Below are positions 28,950 through 36,334 of a stretch of 64,000 nt of DNA, piece after piece. The translations under genes were made by a program, and so were the position numbers. Location of the stretch: positions 744,001-808,000 of the forward strand of contig NZ_JAFCJI010000002.1 of assembly GCF_018131105.1 (NCBI RefSeq), read 5' to 3'. The notes beneath the pieces were generated by a model, which did not search any database, was not told where the DNA came from, and worked only from the letters and a program-made list of their open reading frames with translations. The stretch is from Bradyrhizobium manausense (lineage in GTDB: Bacteria; Pseudomonadota; Alphaproteobacteria; Rhizobiales; Xanthobacteraceae). Within the stretch, counting starts at the first letter, position 1. Each line of letters begins with the position of its first letter.

Positions 28950-29052
28950 TCGCACTCCTTGATCCGCCCGGACATCGGTCCGAGCCGCCCGGCCATTCCC
29001 CGGTGCAGCAGGCGCCGACACATTAGAGGACGAGACATCAATGGAGGTTAAC

Positions 29053-29391
29053 ATGGCTATGCTCGACTGGAACACCTATCGCCGCCAGGTCGTCGCCGGC
29101 GTCGGCGAGATCGGGAAGCTCTCGCCCGAGACGGTCAAGGGCTACGCGACCCTGAGCGGCGCCGGCGCCAAGACCGCACACCTCGATGCCAAGACACGCG
29201 AGTTGATCGCGCTCGCCGTCGCCATCAGCCTGCGTTGCGACGGCTGTATCACGGTCCATGCCGCCGAAGCGAAGAAGCATGGCGCGACCGAAGGCGAGTT
29301 GGCCGAAGCGCTCGGCACCGCGATCTCGGTCAACGCGGGAGCGGCGCTGGTCTACTCGACCCGCGCGCACGAGGCCTTCAAGGAAGCTTGA
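29053..29391 (+). CDS. Carboxymuconolactone decarboxylase / AhpD-like protein
   Basis: A 112-residue single-domain CMD protein with ELIALAVAISLRCDGCITVHAAEAKKHGAT. The Cys-x2-Cys-x3-His motif of AhpD-type thiol peroxidases is intact near residue 60. The upstream ATG at 29041 is followed by GGAGG five bases before the ATG at 29053, so 29053 is preferred. It is probably controlled by the divergent AraC regulator. Physiological substrate unknown; gamma-carboxymuconolactone decarboxylation is unlikely given the CxxC. Confidence 0.87.
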   Translation: MAMLDWNTYRRQVVAGVGEIGKLSPETVKGYATLSGAGAKTAHLDAKTRELIALAVAISLRCDGCITVHAAEAKKHGATEGELAEALGTAISVNAGAALVYSTRAHEAFKEA

Positions 29392-29400
29392 ACGACCCGC

Positions 29401-29428
29401 AGGAGTGAGCGCGCCAACGCTCACTCCT
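29401..29428. terminator. Hairpin after the CMD gene
   Basis: AGGAGTGAGCG (29401-29411) pairs perfectly with CGCTCACTCCT (29418-29428), loop six bases, ten bases after the CMD stop codon. Only a short T-containing sequence follows. Confidence 0.6.
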
Positions 29429-29529
29429 TCTAACACAAGCTAACAAGCAATCTGCGCGGCATGCGGTAAACGTCGCGACATGAATGGGATCTGGTTTTCC
29501 AAAAAACACGAATATCAGTGGGAGATGGC

Positions 29530-30801
29530 ATGACGTCCAAGACGCCAATCGAGTTGTTGTCACGGCCTGCGAATGTGTCGCGCCGTGGCTTCGTGGGAGG
29601 ACTGTCGGCGGGCATTTTGAGCGTTGCCACGACCGAAGCGGCGAATGCGGAATCGCTGGCCGACGTCCCCGATCGAGGACCCGGCGCAGATCTCGGCGCG
29701 CACAGCGAACGTTCGCGGTTTGCCAAGATCGATCGCATCCCGGAGTCGACGCCGGGCAAGCGCAACATCGATCCGAGCGATGCCATCAATTCCAAGACGC
29801 CGCATCAGAAGCTGGTGGGCAACATCACGCCGACCGATCTGCACTACGAGCGCAGCCATTCTGGCGTGCCCGATATCGATCCCGCGCAGCACCGTCTTCT
29901 CATCCACGGCATGGTGCGGAAGCCGCTGGTGTTCAGCGTCGACGATCTCAAGCGGATGCCGTCGGTCTCGCGCGTGGTCTTCATCGAGTGCACCGGCAAC
30001 GGCTGGGAGAACTGGAAAAAGGCCGATCCCGAGCTGACGGTGCAGAACACGCATGGCCTCGTCAGCACCAATGAATGGACCGGCGTTCCGCTGAAATTCC
30101 TGATCGACCTCGTCGCCAAGGACAAGGGCTCGACCTGGATGCTGGCGGAGGGCGGCGACGGCGCGGGTGTCGATCGCAGCATCCCCCTCACCGACGAGAT
30201 CGTGAACGAGGCATTCGTCGCCTATGGCCAGAACGGCGAGCCGCTCAGGCCCGCGCACGGCTTTCCGATGCGGCTGGTGATGCCGGGCTTCGAGGGCAAC
30301 CTCAACATCAAGTGGCTGCGGCGCCTCAAATTCGGCAATGAGCCCTGGATGACGCGCTGGGAGACGGCGCGCTACACGCAGCTGCTCGCGAACGGCAAGG
30401 CACGGCAATTCCAGCTGCGGATGGACACCAACTCCGTCATCACCCGGCCCTCGGGCATGATGCAGATCCAGCCCGGTTATGTCAGAATCTCCGGTCTCGC
30501 CTGGAGCGGTCATGGCAAGATCGCCAAGGTCGAGATCTCGACCGACGGCGCGAAGACCTGGACGCAAGCGCAACTGAGCCAGCCAGTGTTGTCCAAGGCG
30601 CAGGTGCGATTCCAGATGGATTGGGTCTGGGACGGCAAGCCGACCACAATCGTGAGCCGCTCGACCGACGAGCAAGGCAATGTTCAGCCGGACCGGAAAT
30701 CCTTCATCGCCGCGATGGGGACCAACGCCCTGTTTCACTACAACGCCCAGCAGACCTGGAGCATCGACGAAGCCGGGAGGGTCCGCAATGTCCTCGCATA
30801 A
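29530..30801 (+). CDS. soxC: Sulfite dehydrogenase, molybdopterin subunit (SoxC type)
   Basis: A 423-residue sulfite-oxidase-family protein. The leader VSRRGFVGGLSAGILSVATTEAANA is Tat-type, so the folded molybdoprotein is exported. KLVGNITPTDLHYERSHSGVPDIDP and SRVVFIECTGNGWENW contain the molybdenum-ligating Cys (ECxGN). Later DEIVNEAFVAYGQNGEPLRPAHGFPMRLVMPGFEGNLNIKWLRRL is the conserved substrate/cofactor segment, followed by a C-terminal Ig-like dimerisation domain. GGAGATGGC precedes the ATG at 29530. It overlaps the cytochrome gene by 14 bases. No soxXYZAB genes accompany it, so it may oxidise sulfite or a sulfur compound alone with its cytochrome. Confidence 0.92.
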   Translation: MTSKTPIELLSRPANVSRRGFVGGLSAGILSVATTEAANAESLADVPDRGPGADLGAHSERSRFAKIDRIPESTPGKRNIDPSDAINSKTPHQKLVGNITPTDLHYERSHSGVPDIDPAQHRLLIHGMVRKPLVFSVDDLKRMPSVSRVVFIECTGNGWENWKKADPELTVQNTHGLVSTNEWTGVPLKFLIDLVAKDKGSTWMLAEGGDGAGVDRSIPLTDEIVNEAFVAYGQNGEPLRPAHGFPMRLVMPGFEGNLNIKWLRRLKFGNEPWMTRWETARYTQLLANGKARQFQLRMDTNSVITRPSGMMQIQPGYVRISGLAWSGHGKIAKVEISTDGAKTWTQAQLSQPVLSKAQVRFQMDWVWDGKPTTIVSRSTDEQGNVQPDRKSFIAAMGTNALFHYNAQQTWSIDEAGRVRNVLA

Positions 30802-31336
30802 CAAGCTGGTTCTCGCAGGGATCTTCGCGGCCGGCCTGCTTGCAGCGCCCGCATTTGCCTTCGACTTCGGACGTCCGGCGACGCCTGATGAGATCAAGCT
30901 TTGGGACATCGATGTCGGGCCCGACGGCAAGGGCCTACCTGACGGCGGCGGCACGGTCGCACAGGGCAAGCAGGTGTTCTCCGACTATTGCTCGGCCTGT
31001 CATGGCGAGAACGGCCAGGGCGGCATCAAGGATCGTCTTGCCGGCGGACAGGGAACGCTCGCCTCCAGCATGCCGGTGAAGACCGTCGGCAGCTTCTGGC
31101 CCTATGCAACGACGCTGTTCGACTACATCCATCGCGCGATGCCCTATCCGACGCCGGGCTCGCTCAGCATCGACGAGACCTACGCCGTCACGGCCTACAT
31201 CCTGAGCCTGAACGGCATCGTTCCGGCCGACGGCAAGGTCGACAAGGCCAGCCTCCCTGAGATCAAGATGCCCAATCGTGACGGCTTTGTTCCGGATCCG
31301 GAATTCGACCCGGCGAAGCTATTCCACAAGAAGTGA
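30788..31336 (+). CDS. Cytochrome c partner of SoxC (SoxD-like)
   Basis: A 182-residue periplasmic monohaem cytochrome c. The Sec signal peptide is LVLAGIFAAGLLAAPAFA. The haem motif is CSACH in FSDYCSACHGENGQGG, and the likely axial Met is in HRAMPYPTPGSLS. The ATG at 30788, preceded by GGGAGG, overlaps the end of soxC, so translation is coupled. It would accept electrons from the sulfite dehydrogenase subunit. It is shorter than classical two-domain SoxD, hence the cautious name. Confidence 0.88.
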   Translation: MSSHNKLVLAGIFAAGLLAAPAFAFDFGRPATPDEIKLWDIDVGPDGKGLPDGGGTVAQGKQVFSDYCSACHGENGQGGIKDRLAGGQGTLASSMPVKTVGSFWPYATTLFDYIHRAMPYPTPGSLSIDETYAVTAYILSLNGIVPADGKVDKASLPEIKMPNRDGFVPDPEFDPAKLFHKK

Positions 31337-31346
31337 GCCCGACATC

Positions 31347-31817
31347 ATGAGGCTTTCGGCACTGATCAGGACCCTTGCCCTGGTCGCAACGATATTTTCA
31401 TGGGAGACACAGGCAATGGCCACGGACGGACTCATCACCATCAAGAGCAGCTTCGGACCTGAGGACACGATGAAGCGGCTCGAGGCCGAGGTGAAGGCCA
31501 AGGGCCTCACCGTATTTGCCCATGTCGACCACGCCGCGGGTGCGGCCGCCGTTGACATGACGTTGCGGCCGACGGACCTTCTCATCTTCGGCAATGCCAA
31601 GGGCGGCACGCCGTTGATGCAGCAGGCGCAGACCATCGGCATCGACCTGCCGCTGAAGGCGCTGGTCTGGCAGGACGAGCAGGGCGCGACCTTTCTGTCC
31701 TACAACGATCCCGCCTATCTCGCCGGCCGTCACGGCATCGGCGAGCCGGCCAAGGCTGTCGTCACTGCGCTGACAGGTGCGCTGCATGCGATCGCGACCA
31801 AGGCGACGGCACCGTAA
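31347..31817 (+). CDS. Exported DUF302-domain protein
   Basis: A 156-residue protein with signal peptide MRLSALIRTLALVATIFSWETQAMA, followed by a DUF302 domain: DTMKRLEAEVKAKGLTVFAHVDHAAGAAAVDMTLRPTDLLIFGNAKGGTPLMQQAQTIGIDLPLKALVWQDE. DUF302 proteins often accompany sulfur-oxidation and thioredoxin-like genes, but their activity is unknown. It starts ten bases after the cytochrome stop and should be in the same operon. An internal ATG at 31416 would remove the signal peptide and is less likely. Confidence 0.85.
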   Translation: MRLSALIRTLALVATIFSWETQAMATDGLITIKSSFGPEDTMKRLEAEVKAKGLTVFAHVDHAAGAAAVDMTLRPTDLLIFGNAKGGTPLMQQAQTIGIDLPLKALVWQDEQGATFLSYNDPAYLAGRHGIGEPAKAVVTALTGALHAIATKATAP

Positions 31818-31853
31818 CCGACAGTCGCGCGATCCGTGCGCGAGGAGAGGCCG

Positions 31854-32162
31854 ATGACCAGCACCGACAATCAACCGTCCACCTCCGGGGACAGCAAGCT
31901 CGCCCGATGGGTGGTCATCGCGGTGCTGGCTGCCTTACTCGCCGCCGCCTGCATTCTCGGCTATCTCGGCTGGACCAGCACCGACACCAGCGTGCCGGCG
32001 TCGGGCTATGTCGCGCTGGTGCTCGGCGTCGTGTTCTCGCTGGTCGTCGGCGCCGGCCTGATGGCGCTGGTGTTCTACAGCAGCCGCAAGGGCTATGACG
32101 AGCCGGTGGTGCTGATCCCCGAGCCGGAGAGCGATCCCGACGATGGACGCGGCCCGCACTGA
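31854..32162 (+). CDS. Small two-helix membrane protein
   Basis: A 102-residue protein with two transmembrane segments (WVVIAVLAALLAAACILGYLGW and GYVALVLGVVFSLVVGAGLMALVFY) and a charged Asp/Pro-rich tail. GGAGAGG before the ATG at 31854 decides the start over 31836. It is the last gene of the soxC-cytochrome-DUF302 set, 36 bases after the DUF302 gene, and a strong terminator follows. It may anchor or assist the complex; no family was recognised. Confidence 0.7.
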   Translation: MTSTDNQPSTSGDSKLARWVVIAVLAALLAAACILGYLGWTSTDTSVPASGYVALVLGVVFSLVVGAGLMALVFYSSRKGYDEPVVLIPEPESDPDDGRGPH

Positions 32163-32258
32163 CGACACATGATCGCCGCGCGGAACTGGGCTGCGCTGCC
32201 GCCTGTTGGAGATCAGCGGTCTAACGGGCTAGGTCTTGCGCGATCCGGAATGCTGTGA

Positions 32259-32287
32259 GGGCCTCGGTGTCGACCGAGGCCCTTTTC
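32259..32287 (+). terminator. Rho-independent terminator of the soxC operon
   Basis: GGGCCTCGGT pairs with ACCGAGGCCC around GTCG (32259-32282), followed by TTTT. It is 97 bases after the membrane-protein stop and ends about 33 bases before the sugar permease start. Confidence 0.85.
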
Positions 32288-32319
32288 GTGCCGGACGTAC
32301 CCCGTTGCAATCGTTCGAC

Positions 32320-33204
32320 ATGAAGCCTTACGACAACAGAGCCTGGTTCCTGGTGCTTCCCGCCCTGGTCATCGTGACCCTGGTCGGAATCCTCCCTCTG
32401 ATCGCCGTCACCAATTATTCCTTCCAGGATCTCTTCAGCCTGAACAATCCCTATTGGATCGGCATCGACTGGTACCGGAACATCGTCACGTCGGACCGCT
32501 TCTACGCGAGCCTCGGACGCAGCTTCCTGTTCTCGGCCATCGTGCTGTCGATCCAGCTGCCGCTCGGCATCTGGATTGCGCTGCTGCTGCAACGATCCCA
32601 CCAATTCATCGTCAGCACCGTCCTCGTCCTGATCACCGTGCCGCTGGTGGTGCCCTGGAACATGATCCCGGTGATCTGGCTCAATTTCATCAATCCCAAT
32701 GCCGGCCTCGCCGGGCGGATGCTGGCCTGGCTGGGCGTCGGCTTCGACTACAAGTTCAATGCCCTGCACACCTGGATCGTGCTGGTGGTTATGGATACGT
32801 GGCACTGGCTCGGGCTCGTCGTCGTGCTGGCCTATGCCGGCATCTCCAGCATTCCGGCCGCCTACTACCAGGCCGCAGCCATCGACGCCGCGTCGCCATG
32901 GCAGGTGTTTCGCTTCATTCAGCTGCCAAAGATGAAGACCGTGCTGTCGATGGCCGTGTTGCTTCGCTTCATGGACAGCTTCATGATCTATATCGAGGCC
33001 TTCCGCATCAATGCCGGCCGCCCCGATAGCGCCACCGCATTTCTCAGCCTCGATCTCGGCGAGGAGATCCAGTCCTTCAATTACGGTCCATCGGCCGCTC
33101 GCTCGATCATCTACTTCCTGATCGTTCTGACCGTCGCCTGGACTTTCAAGGCGGCGACGAGCACCCGGGCCCGGGCCCCCGTCGGGATGGAGCCCACCAG
33201 GTGA
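32320..33204 (+). CDS. Carbohydrate-type ABC permease (MalF/UgpA-like)
   Basis: A 294-residue six-helix permease beginning MKPYDNRAWFLVLPALVIVTLVGILPLIAVTNYSF. The EAA loop is YYQAAAIDAASPWQVFRFIQLPKMKTVLSMAVLLRFMDSF, with the usual A-x-IDGA-like pattern. The open frame reaches back to 32236 but into the terminator hairpin, so 32320 is preferred; no good Shine-Dalgarno is seen. It overlaps the second permease gene by four bases. No binding protein or ATPase gene lies nearby. Confidence 0.88.
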   Translation: MKPYDNRAWFLVLPALVIVTLVGILPLIAVTNYSFQDLFSLNNPYWIGIDWYRNIVTSDRFYASLGRSFLFSAIVLSIQLPLGIWIALLLQRSHQFIVSTVLVLITVPLVVPWNMIPVIWLNFINPNAGLAGRMLAWLGVGFDYKFNALHTWIVLVVMDTWHWLGLVVVLAYAGISSIPAAYYQAAAIDAASPWQVFRFIQLPKMKTVLSMAVLLRFMDSFMIYIEAFRINAGRPDSATAFLSLDLGEEIQSFNYGPSAARSIIYFLIVLTVAWTFKAATSTRARAPVGMEPTR

Positions 33205-33992
33205 AGTCATCGCTTGGGCGCACCGTCTTGTTCGTCGTGATCGGCGCCTTCGTGCTGGTGCCGCTGGCGCAGACGATCATGACCAGCTTCGTCTCGACGC
33301 TGCCGAGGGCCGGGATCACGGAGGGACATTTCAGCCTCGTCAATTACCGGAACATCCTCAATTCGCCGGTCCTGAAGCAAGCGATTCTGAACTCGATCAT
33401 CTATGTCGTGCTGAACGTCGCGCTGTGCCTCGGCGTCGGATTGCCGGCGGCCTACGCGTTCGCGCGCTACAGCTTCGTCGGCGACCGGCAACTGTTCTTC
33501 CTGCTGCTGGTGTTCCGCATCACCCCGACCGTCGTGCTGTCGCTACCGATCTTCGTGCTGTTCGCGCAAATCGGCCTGGAGAACACTCCCGTCGGCATTG
33601 CGCTGGTCCACTGCGTCTTCAACATCCCGATCTCGATCTGGATTCTGGAGGGCTTCATCGCCTCAGTGCCGCGCGAGTTCGACGAGACGGCCTTTCTGGA
33701 CGGTCATTCGCTTCCGAGCTTTTTCTTTCGCCATCTCGTTCCGGCGATCGCGCCGGGCATCGGCGTGACCGCATTCTTCTGCTTCATCTTCTCCTGGGTA
33801 GAGGTGGTGCTGGCCCGCATCCTGACGACGACAGGCGGCAAGCCGATCACCATGGCCATCAACGCACTGTTCGGCTTCCGCACCGATTTCGGCCTCGTCA
33901 TGGCCATGACCGTGCTGGCGCTCGTGCCGGGAATCGCGATGATCTATTTCGTGAGGAATCATCTTGCGAAGGGATTTGTCATCAGGACGTGA
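33201..33992 (+). CDS. Carbohydrate-type ABC permease (MalG/UgpE-like)
   Basis: A 263-residue inner-membrane permease with the EAA motif VPREFDETAFLDGHSLPSFFFRHLVPAIAPGIGVTAFFCF and closing WVEVVLARILTTTGGKPITMAINALFG. It begins GTG at 33201 within the stop of the first permease (four-base overlap), implying coupled translation and a heterodimeric channel. With no ATPase or binding-protein gene in either direction, the pair is a separated part of a transporter operon or depends on components elsewhere. Confidence 0.88.
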   Translation: MKSSLGRTVLFVVIGAFVLVPLAQTIMTSFVSTLPRAGITEGHFSLVNYRNILNSPVLKQAILNSIIYVVLNVALCLGVGLPAAYAFARYSFVGDRQLFFLLLVFRITPTVVLSLPIFVLFAQIGLENTPVGIALVHCVFNIPISIWILEGFIASVPREFDETAFLDGHSLPSFFFRHLVPAIAPGIGVTAFFCFIFSWVEVVLARILTTTGGKPITMAINALFGFRTDFGLVMAMTVLALVPGIAMIYFVRNHLAKGFVIRT

Positions 33993-34026
33993 TGGGTGGA
34001 GCGGGGGACACGCTTTCCCTCCACGC

Positions 34027-34107
34027 CGTCATTGCGAGCGGAGCGAGGCAATCCAGCCTGCCTCCGCGGAACGACTCTGGATTGCTTCGCTGCGCTCGCA
34101 ATGACGG
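34027..34107. repeat. REP-like imperfect palindrome
   Basis: CCGTCATTGCGAGCGGAGCG with AGGCAATCCAG (34027-34056) is the inverse complement of CTGGATTGCTTCGC then TGCGCTCGCAATGACGG (34077-34107), apart from small mismatches, with a 20-base loop. I recognise this as a dispersed palindromic element frequent in Bradyrhizobium intergenic DNA. It follows the permease pair and could form a stable RNA hairpin. Confidence 0.75.
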
Positions 34108-34151
34108 AGTATGAGGCAGCACTTCGCTCTTCCAGCGGGCAACTTGAATCG

Positions 34152-34198
34152 CAGACACACCTTCGCGCTCTCGCGGCCTAATCCGCCCGAGCTTTGCT
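34152..34198. repeat. Truncated second copy of the 5.4-kb intergenic element
   Basis: These 47 bases match 5402-5448 with a handful of substitutions (shared blocks CTTCGCG, TCTCGCGGC, CGCCCGAGCTTTGCT). The match stops abruptly at the LysR remnant that starts at about 34200, which marks a recombination or deletion junction. Confidence 0.7.
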
Positions 34199-34199
34199 C

Positions 34200-34361
34200 A
34201 ATCGCACGACCCGCAGCGTTACGCTGACCGAAGCAGGCGCCTAGCTGGTGGCGCAACTGCGCAACGCCTTCGACGATATCGACGCCGCTGGATTCGATGC
34301 CGGAATCCGCTTCGGTGAGCACCTGGCGCAGGACAAGATCGCGATGCGGATCGGTGCTGGA
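34200..34361 (+). pseudogene. LysR-family regulator remnant with internal deletion and stop
   Basis: Translation from 34200 gives NRTTRSVTLTEAGA, a stop, LVAQLRNAFDDIDAA, then GFDAGIRFGEHLAQDKIAMRIGAG. The first part is the conserved stretch just after the LysR winged HTH (TTRSVxLTEAG). The last part is the effector-domain motif DAGIRxGE, which normally lies over 100 residues later. So the middle is deleted in frame, one stop codon is present, and both ends are missing. This is a clear gene corpse. Confidence 0.75.
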
Positions 34362-34414
34362 CTCCCGTCCTTTTGAGACGCGATGAGCTTGGTCGATGAT
34401 CCAGTACGTAATAC

Positions 34415-34467
34415 GTAGGATGGGTTGAGCGAAGCGATGGGTTTCGCAAGGGCTCAACCCATCCTAC
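34415..34467. repeat. Perfect 16-bp inverted repeat
   Basis: GTAGGATGGGTTGAGC (34415-34430) and GCTCAACCCATCCTAC (34452-34467) are exact inverse complements separated by 21 bases. It ends 10 bases before the stop of the leftward VOC gene, so it may serve as its terminator; similar GTAGGATGGGTT repeats are widely dispersed in proteobacterial genomes. Confidence 0.7.
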
Positions 34468-34477
34468 GAACTCCGAA

Positions 34478-34879
34478 CTATGTCCGCCCAATCAGTTGAG
34501 CGATCTCCCAGACATGACCTGACGGGTCGGCGAAAGCCGCGGTTCGCCGTCCCCATGGACGGTCGATCGGGCCATTGAGCAGTTCGACACCGATCGCCCG
34601 AAGGCCGGAACACACTGCGTCGACGTCAGCGACCCTGATCGTCAACAGCGCGCGGGCGCCTGCGGACGACGGCCCAACCGGCAACGGCTCCACGAGCATG
34701 GGTGCCTGGGACGCGGCGAGAAGATTGACGAGCAGCCCGCCGAATTTCAGGACAGACGAGTTGGCGTCCTCCCAGATGGTCTCGGCTGTGAATACCCGGG
34801 CGTAGAACGCCTTCGACGACGCAATGTCGTCGACGAACAGCGTGATGACTTCGACTTCGCTTTGCAGACCATTGACCAT
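34478..34879 (-). CDS. VOC-superfamily (glyoxalase/bleomycin resistance-like) protein
   Basis: A 133-residue protein with paired beta-alpha-beta-beta-beta units: VEVITLFVDDIASSKAFYARVFTAETIWEDANSSVLKFGGLLVNLL and ALLTIRVADVDAVCSGLRAIGVELLNGPIDRPWGRRTAAFADPSGHVWEIAQ. The ending FADPSGHVWEI is the VOC C-terminal motif with a potential metal-ligating Glu. Its substrate is unknown. It is the last chromosomal gene before the island; its promoter must lie in 34880-35009. Confidence 0.87.
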   Translation of the reverse strand: MVNGLQSEVEVITLFVDDIASSKAFYARVFTAETIWEDANSSVLKFGGLLVNLLAASQAPMLVEPLPVGPSSAGARALLTIRVADVDAVCSGLRAIGVELLNGPIDRPWGRRTAAFADPSGHVWEIAQLIGRT

Positions 34880-35009
34880 GTCGTCCCACTTCCCACCGTT
34901 ACGGCGCGTGTTTGCACAACAGCGCAGCCGATACGCCGCTCAAATATGGGCGACGCCGGGTCTTGGCTGAGTTCTGCTGAGCTATCAAATAGGAGCTTGG
35001 GGAAATGAA

Positions 35010-35023
35010 TGGTAGCGGGAGAG
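35010..35023. other. Left attachment site (attL) of the genomic island
   Basis: TGGTAGCGGGAGAG is identical to 54552-54565, the 3' terminus of the tRNA-Met gene on the opposite strand. The chromosomal side is to the left; the island begins at 35024. The site is part of a small palindrome (GGTAGCG at 35011, CGCTACC at 35024-35030). The remaining spacer to 35362 holds no gene. Confidence 0.8.
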
Positions 35024-35362
35024 CGCTACCTACGTCCCCCCCGACTGATTTCCGCAGAGTTTATGGTGTCCGTGGCCTAGCAATCCGCCGGAACAACGTT
35101 CTCCCCCTGCGCAGGGAAGGTTTTCGTACAAAAGATACAGATAAATCAATATGATGCGACTTTTGTGTCCATATTTGTGTCGCGATCTAAGGCCAGATCA
35201 ACACCAGCCAAATTCTCGTGGATATCGTATTGAGAACGTGGCGCACTAGCTAACTACGCGCGTATTTGTTGCAGCGCATTGAACAAGATCGCGGATAAGT
35301 TGCACCCGCGCTGTTCAGCGACATATGGCGGGTTATGATGCCGCTATAATCGTGGGGCTCGA
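35024..35362. promoter_or_regulatory. Island left-end region with direct repeats and a TATAAT box
   Basis: There is no gene in these 339 bases. Around 35155-35182, GCGACTTTTGTGTC and TTTGTGTCGC give two direct TTTGTGTC copies inside a GCGAC/GTCGC inverted pair, a plausible recombinase or excisionase site. TATAAT at 35344-35349 lies 13 bases before the first cargo start and is a candidate -10 box. When circular, this sequence would also supply the recombinase C-terminus. Confidence 0.45.
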
Positions 35363-36334
35363 ATGACGCGCAAATCCTATCCCGGACTACTGCTCAATCA
35401 GAATAAGCATCGGTTCTACTTTGCGACCGTCCCAGTCGACGACCTTTTCCCCAGTTGCTTCGTCGCGCGAAGAGATGACGATCCGCTAACGGGATTTCAG
35501 CGGTCCTTAAACGAAGCGCGAGCCGACGACATCGCCAAGTATTTGGCCGACGGTACTGGTTCAATTCCCAGCAACATTGTTCTCTCTGCGCAGTCGGGCG
35601 CAGCATTTCGCTATGCACGTCGAACTAAATCGATTTCGTTTGAGGCGATCAAGAAGGCCTTCCTTGTTCTCGATGGGCAACATCGACTGTGGGGCTATCA
35701 TAAGTGCCGCATTAGGCATCGCGTTCCCGTGGCGATCTACTCTGGCCTATCTTCTGCGGAAGAAGCCAAACTGTTCGTTGATATCAATACGACGCAACGA
35801 GGAGTCCCCGCCGCGCTGTTGCTGGACATCAAGCACATCGCTCAACTAGAGTCTGATAAGGAGCAAATCCTACGAAGTGTCTTTGATCGCCTAAATCGAG
35901 ATGCCGAAAGTCCCCTTGCTGGACGGTTGAGCCCCGCCAAGAGCATAACAGGCAAAATTTCTCGCGTGACCTTCAATCGTGCGATCGGATCGATCTTGAT
36001 GGGCGGTGTGATGTCAGAGACGGGGGACGATCAACGATACAAACTTATCCGTAACTACCTCAATGCCTTCGATGCTGAACTAGAAGACAGTTCGCTCTTG
36101 GCGCGCTCAACATTCTTCGAGGCGATTTTCGCCATTTTTGATCAGGTCATTCAGATCGCAATTTCTACTTCGAAAAATGTGAAGCCGGAAGCGATTCGGA
36201 AGATCATAAGGCCCCTTGCTCGATTGAGTTATTTAGGAGCGGGCGGCAGAGCCCTTCTCGATAAGAAGGCAATGACGGAATTGATGCAGTCTACCTTGAG
36301 AGCCAAAACGCCAATCAGCAACGAGATGCTCTAA
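35363..36334 (+). CDS. DGQHR-domain protein (DndB/DpdB-like)
   Basis: 323 residues. LVLDGQHRLWGYHKC has the DGQHR signature at residues 104-108. Upstream FQRSLNEARADDIAKYL and SIPSNIVLSAQ, and downstream VDINTTQRGVPAALLLDI, match the ParB-like fold of DndB/DpdB proteins, found with phosphorothioate and 7-deazaguanine DNA modification systems. Here no dnd or dpd genes are present. A GGGG box and a TATAAT lie upstream. Its stop overlaps the start of the next gene by one base, so the two form an operon. It likely acts on DNA or nucleotides in defence; the specific activity is unknown. Its codons are visibly richer in A/T than the flanking chromosome. Confidence 0.8.
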   Translation: MTRKSYPGLLLNQNKHRFYFATVPVDDLFPSCFVARRDDDPLTGFQRSLNEARADDIAKYLADGTGSIPSNIVLSAQSGAAFRYARRTKSISFEAIKKAFLVLDGQHRLWGYHKCRIRHRVPVAIYSGLSSAEEAKLFVDINTTQRGVPAALLLDIKHIAQLESDKEQILRSVFDRLNRDAESPLAGRLSPAKSITGKISRVTFNRAIGSILMGGVMSETGDDQRYKLIRNYLNAFDAELEDSSLLARSTFFEAIFAIFDQVIQIAISTSKNVKPEAIRKIIRPLARLSYLGAGGRALLDKKAMTELMQSTLRAKTPISNEML

